Of a stretch of DNA of 24,195 nt, positions 1 to 7,661 are shown in pieces. The stretch is from NCBI GenBank assembly GCA_003427395.1, contig BFEA01000021.1, positions 3,104,687 to 3,128,881 on the forward strand, read 5' to 3'. The DNA is from Chara braunii. Taxonomy: Eukaryota > Streptophyta > Charophyceae > Charales > Characeae. Under the pieces are notes generated by a model, which saw nothing but the letters and a program-made list of their open reading frames with translations, was not told where the DNA came from and ran no database searches. Position 1 is the first letter of the stretch. The number at the start of each line of letters is the position of its first letter. The position numbers were made by a program, and so were the translations under genes.

Positions 1-86
<86 letters not shown>
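1..86. repeat. Poly(A) tract of 86 bases at the window edge
   Basis: Uninterrupted A from the first base to position 86. It lies directly before a tRNA-like SINE head, so it may be the tail of a preceding retroposon cut off by the window edge. Its full length cannot be judged. Confidence 0.9.
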
Positions 87-87
<1 letters not shown>

Positions 88-515
88 AATGCTCAGTTGG
101 TTAGGCACGCAAGTGGCATTCAGGAGGTTGTGGGTTCAAGCCCCATGACCGCCCTTGGCGAACGTAGTGCCAATGGACTGTGATAGTCCTCTGGATACCC
201 CTGATCGGTATTAGCGGGGCCTATGACCAACACGGGTGTGAGTGCGAGTGTGAGTGGGTTGTGTGTGGTGTGTGGGAGAGTGTTGCCCATAGCCGATGCT
301 GCTACTCGATGACGGGTAGGGGACGATGAGAAAGGGAGGCGCAACTACTGGCAAAATGCTCGGTCTTTGCGTCAGCCAGACACCCATCGGCGGAGCCACC
401 CCATCTCTGACTACCGCTGTTGGGGCGTTTGCGAGGCCCTGTGCTTGCAGGGGTCCCCTCTATATAATCTTAGGAGTAGTAGCGGTCGAAAAGTAGTGAA
501 AGGCAAAAAGGATTT
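87..515 (+). mobile_element. tRNA-derived SINE, copy 1 (diverged)
   Basis: A tRNA-like head (about 87-152) is followed by a body that weakly matches copy 2: both share a CCCTGATCGG block, an ATTAGGAGTAG-like block near the 3' end, and an A-rich end around 503-511. The head matches the copy-2 head almost base for base over GGCACGCAAGTGGCATT and the following T-arm. Only part of the body is alignable by eye, so the 3' boundary is approximate. This is a short non-autonomous retroposon that would need a LINE reverse transcriptase to move. Confidence 0.6.
90..143 (+). promoter_or_regulatory. Pol III internal promoter (A and B boxes) of SINE copy 1
   Basis: A-box-like TGCTCAGTTGG at 90-100 and B-box-like GGTTCAAGCCC at 133-143, with spacing normal for a tRNA-type promoter. 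The T-arm can pair (GGG with CCC). There is no complete acceptor stem, so this is a tRNA-derived promoter and not a working tRNA gene. Confidence 0.6.
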
Positions 516-523
516 GCATCCAG

Positions 524-933
524 CGGCCTAACTCGGTTGGTAAGGCACGCAAGTGGCATTTAGGAGGTTGTGGGTTCAATCCCCATTGACCTCATGTACC
601 TTCCTGGGCATGCTTGGCGCTCGTCACCTAGAGATAGACCACTAGATCCCCTGATCGGCATTGCACAAAGTCTGCTGATGTTCGTAGGGGAGGGGACCTG
701 AGGGGAGGCACAGGGATTGGTCATGTTGGCATGCCCCCTGATATCGGCTGTCCCGTAGCCGGTATATCGCCCGCCTGCAGGTCGGGAGCAACCACCACAT
801 GTTCTCTCGTAAACACGGTTCTGACTGCTACGGGGCTCTCCGTACTATGCCTACAATTAGGAGTAGTGGTAGGTAGGTAGTGTGAGGTGAAATTGAGAGA
901 AGAACATAGCTTTGGAAAAAAAAAAAAAAAAAA
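524..933 (+). mobile_element. tRNA-derived SINE, copy 2 (fullest copy)
   Basis: The tRNA-like head spans about 524-592. Its D-arm closes with GCC/GGC and its T-arm with TGGG/CCCA. An unrelated body follows to about 911, then an A18 tail at 916-933. The 669-911 part of the body recurs at 1134-1373 with roughly 90 percent identity by eye, which shows the body is a dispersed element. Tail-proximal sequence includes GAAGAACATAG. No coding capacity is expected; the small ORFs here have no recognisable features. Confidence 0.7.
529..583 (+). promoter_or_regulatory. Pol III A and B boxes of SINE copy 2
   Basis: A-box-like TAACTCGGTTGG at 529-540 and B-box GGTTCAATCCC at 573-583. Both are close to tRNA promoter consensus with about 44 bases between starts. 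The same head occurs in copy 1, which supports derivation from one tRNA gene. Confidence 0.6.
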
Positions 934-977
934 TTTGCGGGAAGAACATAGTGTGGTTAAAAAAAAAAAAAAAAAAA
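934..977 (+). repeat. Second SINE tail module (GAAGAACATAG plus poly(A))
   Basis: TTTGCGGGAAGAACATAG, then GTGTGGTT and A19 (959-977), follows immediately after the first A18 tail. It reads as a second copy of the 3' tail module in tandem. Nearly the same module is found at 23635-23663. Confidence 0.55.
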
Positions 978-1133
978 CTGCAGACAGAAGGCCACAGAGG
1001 TGTGAACTGTTAATCATGCCAATCGGCGAATGGCGAGAGAATGACTTGGCGGCTCACCCACGTGTACTCGAAAGGCATAGGACGTCCTGCACCACGCTAA
1101 CGTCCAAAATCCACCCTTACAACGTGGGAATAG
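978..1133. other. Spacer without recognised feature
   Basis: Unique-looking sequence between the SINE tail and the partial SINE copy. No tRNA-like head is present here, so copy 3 is 5' truncated. An ORF running through the poly(A) tracts gives a Lys-rich peptide with no family features and is not called. Confidence 0.4.
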
Positions 1134-1373
1134 AGTCTGCTGATGTTCGTAGGGGAGGGGACCTGAGGGGAGGCACAGGGATTGGTTCTGTTGGCATGGT
1201 CCCTAATACCGGCTGTCCCCTAGCCAGTATATCGCCCAGCTGCAGGTCAAGAGCAGCCACCGCATGTTCTCTCGTGAACACGGTTCTGGCTGCTATGGGG
1301 CTCCCCGTATGCCTACAATTAGGAGTAATGGTAGGTAGGTAGTGTGAGGTGAAATTGAGAAAAGAACATAGCT
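1134..1373 (+). mobile_element. SINE copy 3, 5' truncated
   Basis: Direct repeat of 669-911. The two share long identical blocks, such as the GTAGGGGAGGGGACCTGAGG stretch and the TAGGTAGGTAGTGTGAGGTG stretch, with scattered mostly C/T and G/A differences and a small indel. It ends AAAGAACATAGCT without a poly(A) tail. 5' truncation is typical of target-primed retroposons; an old segmental duplication is the alternative. Confidence 0.7.
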
Positions 1374-1660
1374 AGTATCTCTGCCAGTGTTGGGAAATTA
1401 CAATGTAATGGTCTGTCCCCGAAGAAATCGGTGGTGGGACCCAGGGTTGAAGAGTCCCATAAATCTTAGTTTTCTTTTGCCTGCGCGTGAAAGAAAAAGG
1501 AAAAAAAAAAAAACTTATGTACTGCAATGATGTCGGGAAGGGTAGTGTAGGAGGCCGTGCTCACAGTCTTCCTCTACAGAATGCATCCTACAACAAAGAC
1601 GGTCACATTCTGAAACTTATTGTTTCTTTTTTTTATTTCTCGTTTGTTTATTATGAGTCC
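1374..1660. other. Spacer without recognised feature
   Basis: Contains an A13 run near 1501-1513 and AT-rich sequence. The ORF across 1487-1990 is rich in Lys/Phe runs caused by A and T tracts. No domain, SINE or LINE similarity was recognised. Confidence 0.35.
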
Positions 1661-1771
1661 CCTGCCAACGAGGCAAGGCAGAATCCCAGATTTGCGCTGG
1701 CTGTGTTTCCTCAGAGGATTGTAACCCTGATGTATCCAGCCATTTTCACGGGCGAATCCGTGTTTCCAGGG
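1661..1771 (+). repeat. Flanking dispersed repeat, left copy
   Basis: CCTCAGAGGATTGTAACCC at 1709-1727 is identical (19 bp) to 23263-23281. Further on, CATTTTCACGG-CGAAT and GTGTTTC also recur at 23316-23342. A weaker third copy lies at 23385-23490. It ends directly at the LINE poly(A) tail, so the LINE apparently inserted into or beside this repeat. Confidence 0.6.
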
Positions 1772-1798
1772 TTTTTTTTTTTTTTCTTTTTTTTTTTT
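1772..1798 (-). repeat. Poly(A) tail of the LINE (T run on plus)
   Basis: Twenty-seven bases of T with a single C, directly after the left flanking repeat. On the minus strand this follows ...CAAGCTTTCC and is the expected 3' end of the LINE. Confidence 0.7.
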
Positions 1799-2200
1799 GG
1801 AAAGCTTGTGAATATATTGCAAAAAAGGAAACAATGGGACAAGGCCGGGGACCTCACATTTCGACCTGGGGTTATCCTGACAGCCTCAGCCAGTTTCGCT
1901 TACGAGCATAGCTCGACCATCAAATACTTAAAGTATCTTCTCCGCAATACCGGCAATAGGATGGAAACCGGGTCCAACGTCCAATCATAAAAACACTTTC
2001 CAAAAAATTTATAACTTTGAAGCACAATGTAAAAAAAGGCAGAGGCTTATCAAGAGGGCGGAGGGAACAACATCCTCCCTATTTATTCTTAAGTAGCAGA
2101 AAGGGAAATCCCTATTCAACCACTAAAACCATGCTCACCACAACAAAGGCTCCTACAAAACCTAATGTCCTTGTTACATCGGGTCTATCTACGGGCCTAA
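1799..2200 (-). other. LINE 3' untranslated region
   Basis: About 400 bases between the ORF2 stop at 2201 and the poly(A) tail, read on the minus strand. No ORF or RNA gene is recognisable. Assignment rests on position only. Confidence 0.5.
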
Positions 2201-2633
2201 TCAATCGTGCGTATCTGAAAGCCAGGTACAAATAGTATAGCATCTCTCCTGGTTAAGGGAGACTAATCTATTGTTGCGGGCCCAGGTTTGTTGAAACCAA
2301 ATAATGTTTTTCCTCTGCCAGTCCGCTCGGATTATCCTCCTGATGCTTAATTTGATCTGCCGTTGTTGTTGTGTCCTTGAGGTTTCTTCTCCTCTGAAAA
2401 CCCTTGCATTACGGGCTGCCCAAATAGTCTGCATTAGTATTCCCCTACAGCAGACAGCAACATAGCCCCAATTCGAAGTGTAGTGCATGCCCTGAAGGAG
2501 AAGACCCGTGAGCATCCAAAAATCTGACCATTCAAAATCCTGGCCAGTTATGTTCTCCCTGTGTTCCTTCCACCACATTAGCAACTCGTCAGCTAGTGGG
2601 CAGTACAACCAGAGGTGGATCATAATCTCCCAC

Positions 2634-2727
2634 CCCCAGTCACAACGCAGACACAGAGTTGGAACATCCATTCCATATTCTCTCAGCCCCAGTTACAATG
2701 CAGACACAGAGTTGGAACATCCATTCC
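2634..2727 (-). repeat. 53-bp-period tandem duplication in the LINE ORF2 end
   Basis: Two copies of about 41 bp (2634-2674 and 2687-2727) share GCAGACACAGAGTTGG and the following ACATCCATTCC. The offset of 53 is not a multiple of three, so the duplication shifts the reading frame and doubles the first Cys pair of the zinc-binding motif. Confidence 0.8.
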
Positions 2728-2848
2728 CCTGGAGGACAACCACATTGTTGTGGATGTCACCATTAACGACTGTAACCACATGAGGCTGGCCTGCTCCTGC
2801 ACCGGATATTTCGTGAGTGCCTTTTAAAAATTACAAAGTCGTTTCTCA

Positions 2849-2852
2849 GTAA
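2849..2852. other. Target-site duplication, left (GTAA)
   Basis: GTAA directly before the TGTGACG end of the LTR element, matched by GTAA at 15784-15787. Removing the element and one copy restores an open LINE ORF2 frame across the join, which supports a 4-bp duplication. Confidence 0.8.
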
Positions 2853-3617
2853 TGTGACGAACCACTTTCTGTAGCGCACGAGTTTCTGCGCAGGTTGCAA
2901 CAAGGGGCCCTAAGCTGGGAAGATTGGGCCGCTTTCAGGAAATCGGGATCGGTGGAAAATTGCATCAGTACCTTTGCTTCTTCGTCTTTTTCGTCGCTTC
3001 TTCGGGGCTGGGTGTGTCCGGGTACGGCCGGTTGGGAGATTGGTCGGATGGATGTCTGGTGCGCCACCACGCGCGCGATTAATAAATGCTGACGACGTTT
3101 CTTTCATTTCCGGTTCGATCTTTTTGGGCGTGGACGTCGCGCGGGAAATTGTTTCGTTCTTTTTTAATTTCCTTTTGAATCTCTTTCGAATTTTGTCGAG
3201 CCCCGATGGCTCTCGGAATTTTGGACTTTCTTTCTGGAATGTATGCTTTTTGCTTTTTCGAACTAGATAGGAATTTAGGAATTTAGTAATTAGAACTTTT
3301 TCTGCCGCGCTGCGCCTTTTGTCTACGCGCTTTCTCATGCGGCTGCAACGGTACTCTGATTAGTGGGCGCCCTTAATCATGTGTGTAACTGCAATTTTGG
3401 GCGGGCGCCATTGTAAATGTATCTCTCTTTTTACACTTCGTCTCTCTCGCTCTCCCTCTCTTTCTTTTGCTCTGAGTCGCGGCTTGCATGCTCGGATCGA
3501 TGCGTGGAGAAGGGTTATNTCCCCCACGCCGCAGCCGATCATGCAGAACGCAGGCGCTCCCTCCCTAATCCAGTCTAAGTCCTGGTAATTCCATGTTCTT
3601 CGCGCATGCATGCACGC

Positions 3618-3623
3618 TATAAA
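3618..3623 (+). promoter_or_regulatory. TATA box of the 5' LTR
   Basis: CTATAAAT in an otherwise GC-balanced LTR, with transcription expected to start near 3648. U3 would be about 0.8 kb and R-U5 about 1.5 kb. The box is identical in the 3' LTR. Confidence 0.5.
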
Positions 3624-4607
3624 TTTCGGTTGCGCGATTAGTCAGCTCTCTTGACCTGTTGTTGGAAGCTCGGGGTTGCGCGATCAGGAAGGGTCGGCAC
3701 ACGAGCGAAGTAAGAGGTGAGTAGAGTAGGAGTTGGGCGACCCGACGGGCTGGTGCCGAACGCGCGGGATTGACGTGGGCCACGACGGACTGTGGGCACG
3801 GGCGAATCCGACGGGTGCGGGAGGACTAAGCGGGGTGACAACTTCGTGGGTTGGTGCGTGACGACGGACTGTCCGCATCGGAGAGAGAGAGAGAGAAGGA
3901 GGGAGAGTTGAGGTCGATGGACGTGGATTTGCTGTTTCTTTGTCTCTTCCCCCTCTTCATCTGTGTACATACATTTTGATTACGACTCCGGGCGGTTTGC
4001 CCGTTCTCATTTTCGTTTTCGGCTTTCGGGAATCGAGACTTGGGTTTTTTTTTGCTCACACTTGTCCTTGCCTTTGTCCATCTCGGTTGCGTGACATTTA
4101 TGATTACTGAGTGTATGGATGTATGGATGATATGCTTGCGCACCTATATCACTGCTGAGAATCCCGGTTCTTATCTTTTGTTTGTGTCGAATCTTTGCTC
4201 ACACCTGATGCAGCTGTAGATGGGATAAGGATCTGGCACCGATGGCGATTTTGTCCTCGTTTTTGCTTATCTTGTGCTGGGGGGGGGGGGTTGTGATATG
4301 GTCGTATCTTGCACAATCCAAGGCAATTAAACGACATGAGGATTGACCCCACGAACGCCGCGCGAGAACACGTGTGAACGCTATCCGAGTCGTGCCCTTA
4401 CACGCGTTCCCGTGCGTCGATCCGCTCACCCAAAAAGATTCATGGCGAAACCATCATCCCGTACAAGCACGGCGGCACTAGGGCTGCCTGCCCTGCGCGT
4501 ACTTGTGCATGGTGATGACATCCCTACCGAGCTGACCCATCCACGATGATACCAAGACGCGATCTTGGAACTCAGACTCATCCTACGACCCAGACTATTT
4601 CACTCCT

Positions 4608-5045
4608 ATGATAAATGAACTCATAAGGACGCGATATCCCAGTCACACGGAGAATCGGCTATGTCCGCGGAAATTTCACTGCGCCACCTCTAGCGACCCT
4701 CGGTGCTCTGATTTCCCTTCTCCCAACCACACCTACTACTTCACGCACCCGGGATTTGTTGTCATCACCACCAGTTTCCCTCCTTTCCGCCTTCTTCTCC
4801 CGTACCATCAACTCAGTGTCGTCCTGTGGCCGGCCATAGCCCCCTATTGGCCCAATACGTTTTGCGTGAACTGCCGACGTAGCGGCGAACAGAGAATTCC
4901 GGAATTTCGCAGGCCCAACCCAGGCGCGCGACGACCTGCGCCACGTGGCGGCCCCCGACGGCCTAACTTTTCGGGACCACCTCCACCGCGGAGGGATTTC
5001 CCCGTAACCCGTCGACCACCGTGTCCCGGCCCCTTTGGACCATGA
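4608..5045 (+). other. Proline/arginine-rich open frame in the LTR (coding status doubtful)
   Basis: An open frame of 145 codons downstream of the predicted start site. Its C-terminal half is rich in Pro and Arg and holds a single FCVNC Cys pair. In the 3' LTR the same frame is broken by a TAG at about 15316, but the part after it stays open to the same end. No family recognised. Since it lies in R/U5, any genomic transcript would carry it in its leader. Confidence 0.25.
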
Positions 5046-5191
5046 GACCCTTGCGCGCGCACCTCTCATTCGCCTAATTGCATTCATACCCTTAAGACTC
5101 CCCCACTTTCCTAAAAATCCTTGGCACACCCCTTTTCGCACTTCTAGGCCCACATCCCACTCCGATTAGGAAGTCGCGCTTGGCGTGAGGT

Positions 5192-5203
5192 TGGTATCGG
5201 AGC
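5192..5203 (+). promoter_or_regulatory. Primer-binding site for initiator-Met tRNA
   Basis: TGGTATCGGAGC differs at one position from TGGTATCAGAGC, the site complementary to the 3' end of plant initiator-Met tRNA that many plant Ty3/gypsy and Copia elements use. It directly abuts the 5' LTR. Confidence 0.85.
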
Positions 5204-5345
5204 TCGACACGTGCCTAGGGTCTTAGGATTGATAGCACGTTAATTAGGCGACCTGGCTAGCCGTGGGCGACCTCGCCCTCGGAACGCGTATAGGCGCGAC
5301 CCTATCGTCACCAGAAGCAGAGCGGTTAACCGACGAACAACCAAT

Positions 5346-6023
5346 ATGGCGGCCAACGTGCAAATTCCGGCTCCGCAACAAAATGCTAACCAACCTGCCC
5401 CACGTGCACGAGCTCCCATGTTGCCACCAGATCTCTATCTATTTGATCCGGCGCACCATCTCGTAGGAGCATGGTTGGCCACGCTTAGAGCACAGCAGTA
5501 CGATGATCACGAAGCACAGATCAACATTCCGGCTCGAATGGGAGGAGACGCTCATCATTGGTACAATACCTATGTATGGGTGGATCTTCCGACCTTCGAA
5601 CGGGATTTCATGAACCGATTTGATTATGTTCACCCTGAACAGGCATTGTACATGATCAAGGACCGAGTGCAAAAACCGCTCGAATCCGTTGCGGAATATC
5701 GAAACCGGTTCTACAGGATGTTCGTAAAAACTGAGCGAGGTGAGCAAGTAGGGAGAGATCTGTTCATTGACGGACTCCGCAGTCGAACAATAAGGACTAA
5801 GTTGCGAAAGCAGTTTTCCCCCATCACTCGTACGCTACAGCAAATTATGGCTGCCGCGGAAGAAATGGAACGGAAGTTCGTCGCGAACTTCCTGGAAGGA
5901 GAAGACTACCCTAGAGACGGAGATTTGACCGAGCTCGTACGAGCAAGAGCAGAACTGAGTGCTTTGCAGAACAAATTTGAAAACATGGGATTTGTATCAG
6001 GACCTGTCATTTATATGGAATAG
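5346..6023 (+). CDS. gag: Gag, capsid-like N-terminal part (ends at an in-frame TAG)
   Basis: ATG at 5346 after an untranslated leader. The 225 residues start with a Pro/Ala-rich segment, then carry the retrotransposon Gag pattern: HWYNTYV, then FERDFMNRFDYV, then YRNRFYRMF, and a helical, charged end. Gag forms the virus-like particle that packages the RNA. The TAG at 6021-6023 is followed in the same frame by more than 500 open codons containing the zinc knuckle and protease. The stop is therefore most simply a CAG-to-TAG mutation; programmed readthrough is the alternative. Confidence 0.85.
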   Translation: MAANVQIPAPQQNANQPAPRARAPMLPPDLYLFDPAHHLVGAWLATLRAQQYDDHEAQINIPARMGGDAHHWYNTYVWVDLPTFERDFMNRFDYVHPEQALYMIKDRVQKPLESVAEYRNRFYRMFVKTERGEQVGRDLFIDGLRSRTIRTKLRKQFSPITRTLQQIMAAAEEMERKFVANFLEGEDYPRDGDLTELVRARAELSALQNKFENMGFVSGPVIYME

Positions 6024-7661
6024 ATAGGCCCCAAGCAAGTAATCCTAAGCGAGACTCCGAGCATCTCTGCTCCTATGATACCCCCGCCCGTTAGGGCATT
6101 ACCCCCGCCACAGGTTGAGGCTCCCGTAAGATCGAATGAATCAGCGGCCGTTTTCGAACTAACCAAAATCCTGATTAGTTTAATCCAAGAAAGCAAGAAA
6201 GAACAGCGAGAGCACAATGCTCGACTGGAAACCATGATGAGGAGCATGCGACCTATTGCGGTGCGTGCCCCTCCGATGCAACAAGGATTAGCTCCTGCCC
6301 TGGCTCTCGGAGGAGCTGCGAACAATCTGAATGTTTGCTACGCCTGTCATCAGCCCGGACACCTAGCCCGTGATTGCCCCCACCGACCCCCACAACAACG
6401 GATGGAAGTCGCACCTATGGCTGCGGCCCCCATCGTCAACGGACCTAGACGAGTCGGAGCCTTGATGGAAGAAGTAGATGGTGGGGGAAGTGCCCTGGCC
6501 ACCGCGGAAGAGGCCGCCGAGCAAATTCCGCTAGATCAGTATGTGTCGCTGGGATATCCTGGGCTAGGAATGATCGGAACAATCAGACAAGCGCCAGAAC
6601 TGAGAGAGGTGGCGGAGTGGCGACTGTCCTTAGGAGAAATGGAGTCAGGAGGACCCACCTTCGTCACAGGAGAGATCGATGTATTAAACATCATCCGAGC
6701 TTTGGACCATCGGATTCCACAATCAATCGGTCATCTACTCTCCATCTCCGAGCAAGCCAACGAGCGAATGCTACAGCATTGCAAAGCAAACCGAAAACGA
6801 TTTTCCCTCGTCCGAACACCAAGTGCCAAAGCAAAAGGCCCCGCGCCGGAAGAAAACCCAACGAGCACTCCGGACCCAATACGGGTGGGATTAATTCAGA
6901 AAGACGATCACTTCTTACGGATTAAACCGATTCCGTGGAAGTCCGTGGAATGTGATATTGAAATTTGGGGAATTCCTTACAACGCGATAATAGATTCAGG
7001 AGCAGTTGTGTTGGCTATCTCACTAAGAGTGGTCGAAAGGGCTGGCAGGAAAAACGACCTGATCATGCTTTCTGAGAAAGATCAGCTTGTTTCGACTGAC
7101 GAAGAAAGGATTAAAACTGTAGGAAGAATTACCAATGTCGCCTTCCGCTTGGGTAAAGTGCACGCTCTTGGGGATGTCGTAGTACTAGATGTCAATACGT
7201 ACGACGTTCTCTTTGGACTTCCCGCTCTTGTGGCGTTACGAGCAAACCTGGATTTCGAACGACGATTGTTCGTCCTCCGAAATACAGGAGGAAAACCCTA
7301 CGCTGTGCCCATGCGATTGACCCTTCGCACTACCCTTAACGCGGTTCCACGGGTTTCGCCGATGATGGCAGGGACTCTCCGCATGATCTTCTGGGATGAA
7401 CCCGCCGGGGAGAAGTCATCAACTGATGAGACGGAAAGCAGTGACGAAGATGATCCAGAGATCTTGAAATTAGCACGACAGCGTGTTTGTTACCCTCCGC
7501 CCAAAACGATAGCGAGAACGATGCAACTAACCAGCCAAAAAATTCAAAGAACCAAGGCGATGATCTTGGGAGAGCCCCTCGTGCAGATTTCGAGGATGGT
7601 AGACTCTTTGGAACCCCCTCAGACTCTGTATGAAGGGATCACCCCTCTCCTCGCCAGGTAA
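6024..7661 (+). CDS. Gag nucleocapsid zinc knuckle plus aspartic protease (same frame as Gag)
   Basis: Open in the Gag frame after the TAG, with the first ATG at 6075. A CCHC knuckle CYACHQPGHLARDC lies at 6336-6377 (C-x2-C-x4-H-x4-C, RNA binding). After a linker comes the retroviral-type protease, with the active-site triad DSG at 6993-7001 in IIDSGAVVLAIS and the flap-distal motif YDVLFGLPAL near 7200-7230. The protease cleaves the polyprotein in the particle. The frame ends in TAA at 7659-7661 and is open again directly after it, so this stop is also probably a mutated CAA. Confidence 0.85.
   Translation: MGPKQVILSETPSISAPMIPPPVRALPPPQVEAPVRSNESAAVFELTKILISLIQESKKEQREHNARLETMMRSMRPIAVRAPPMQQGLAPALALGGAANNLNVCYACHQPGHLARDCPHRPPQQRMEVAPMAAAPIVNGPRRVGALMEEVDGGGSALATAEEAAEQIPLDQYVSLGYPGLGMIGTIRQAPELREVAEWRLSLGEMESGGPTFVTGEIDVLNIIRALDHRIPQSIGHLLSISEQANERMLQHCKANRKRFSLVRTPSAKAKGPAPEENPTSTPDPIRVGLIQKDDHFLRIKPIPWKSVECDIEIWGIPYNAIIDSGAVVLAISLRVVERAGRKNDLIMLSEKDQLVSTDEERIKTVGRITNVAFRLGKVHALGDVVVLDVNTYDVLFGLPALVALRANLDFERRLFVLRNTGGKPYAVPMRLTLRTTLNAVPRVSPMMAGTLRMIFWDEPAGEKSSTDETESSDEDDPEILKLARQRVCYPPPKTIARTMQLTSQKIQRTKAMILGEPLVQISRMVDSLEPPQTLYEGITPLLAR

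Larger units (their letters stand above)
2201..2852 (-). pseudogene. LINE ORF2 C-terminus (zinc-binding zf-RVT-like region), 3' part
   Basis: On the minus strand the open stretch 2671-2201 contains LCLRCDWGWE, then MIHLWLYCPLADELLMWW, then IWAARNARVF. This is the C-x2-C...H-x-C pattern with W/HL context and the following W-x-x-RN motif typical of the C-terminal region of plant LINE ORF2 proteins. Upstream (2852-2675) the frame continues with a stop and a frameshift caused by a 53-bp duplication. Its N-terminal partner is at 15784-19419, on the other side of the LTR element. The region is thought to bind nucleic acid during target-primed reverse transcription. Confidence 0.75.
2853..5191 (+). 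repeat. 5' LTR
   Basis: Begins TGTGACGAACC. It aligns with 13432-15783 over its whole length, and both copies carry an N at the same point (3519 and 14097). The outer 400 bp differ at about 6 percent of sites by my count, whereas 3418-4097 is identical apart from one GA dinucleotide. The last 12 bases present in the 3' LTR (TTGGGCGTCACA) are missing here, because the LTR runs straight into the primer-binding site. It provides promoter and R/U5 sequence for the element. Confidence 0.9.

Noticed and set aside
87-152. Possible functional tRNA gene (also 524-592)
   Set aside because: A and B boxes and T-arm pairing are present, but no full acceptor stem can be formed and the sequence continues into a SINE body.
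887-1990. Small proteins in the left flank (887-1342 and 1487-1990)
   Set aside because: They run through poly(A)/poly(T) tracts and SINE sequence, with Lys or Phe runs and no domain.
3880-3898. GA microsatellite in the LTR as a regulatory element
   Set aside because: A short (GA)n run that differs by one unit between LTRs; no evidence for a role beyond simple sequence.
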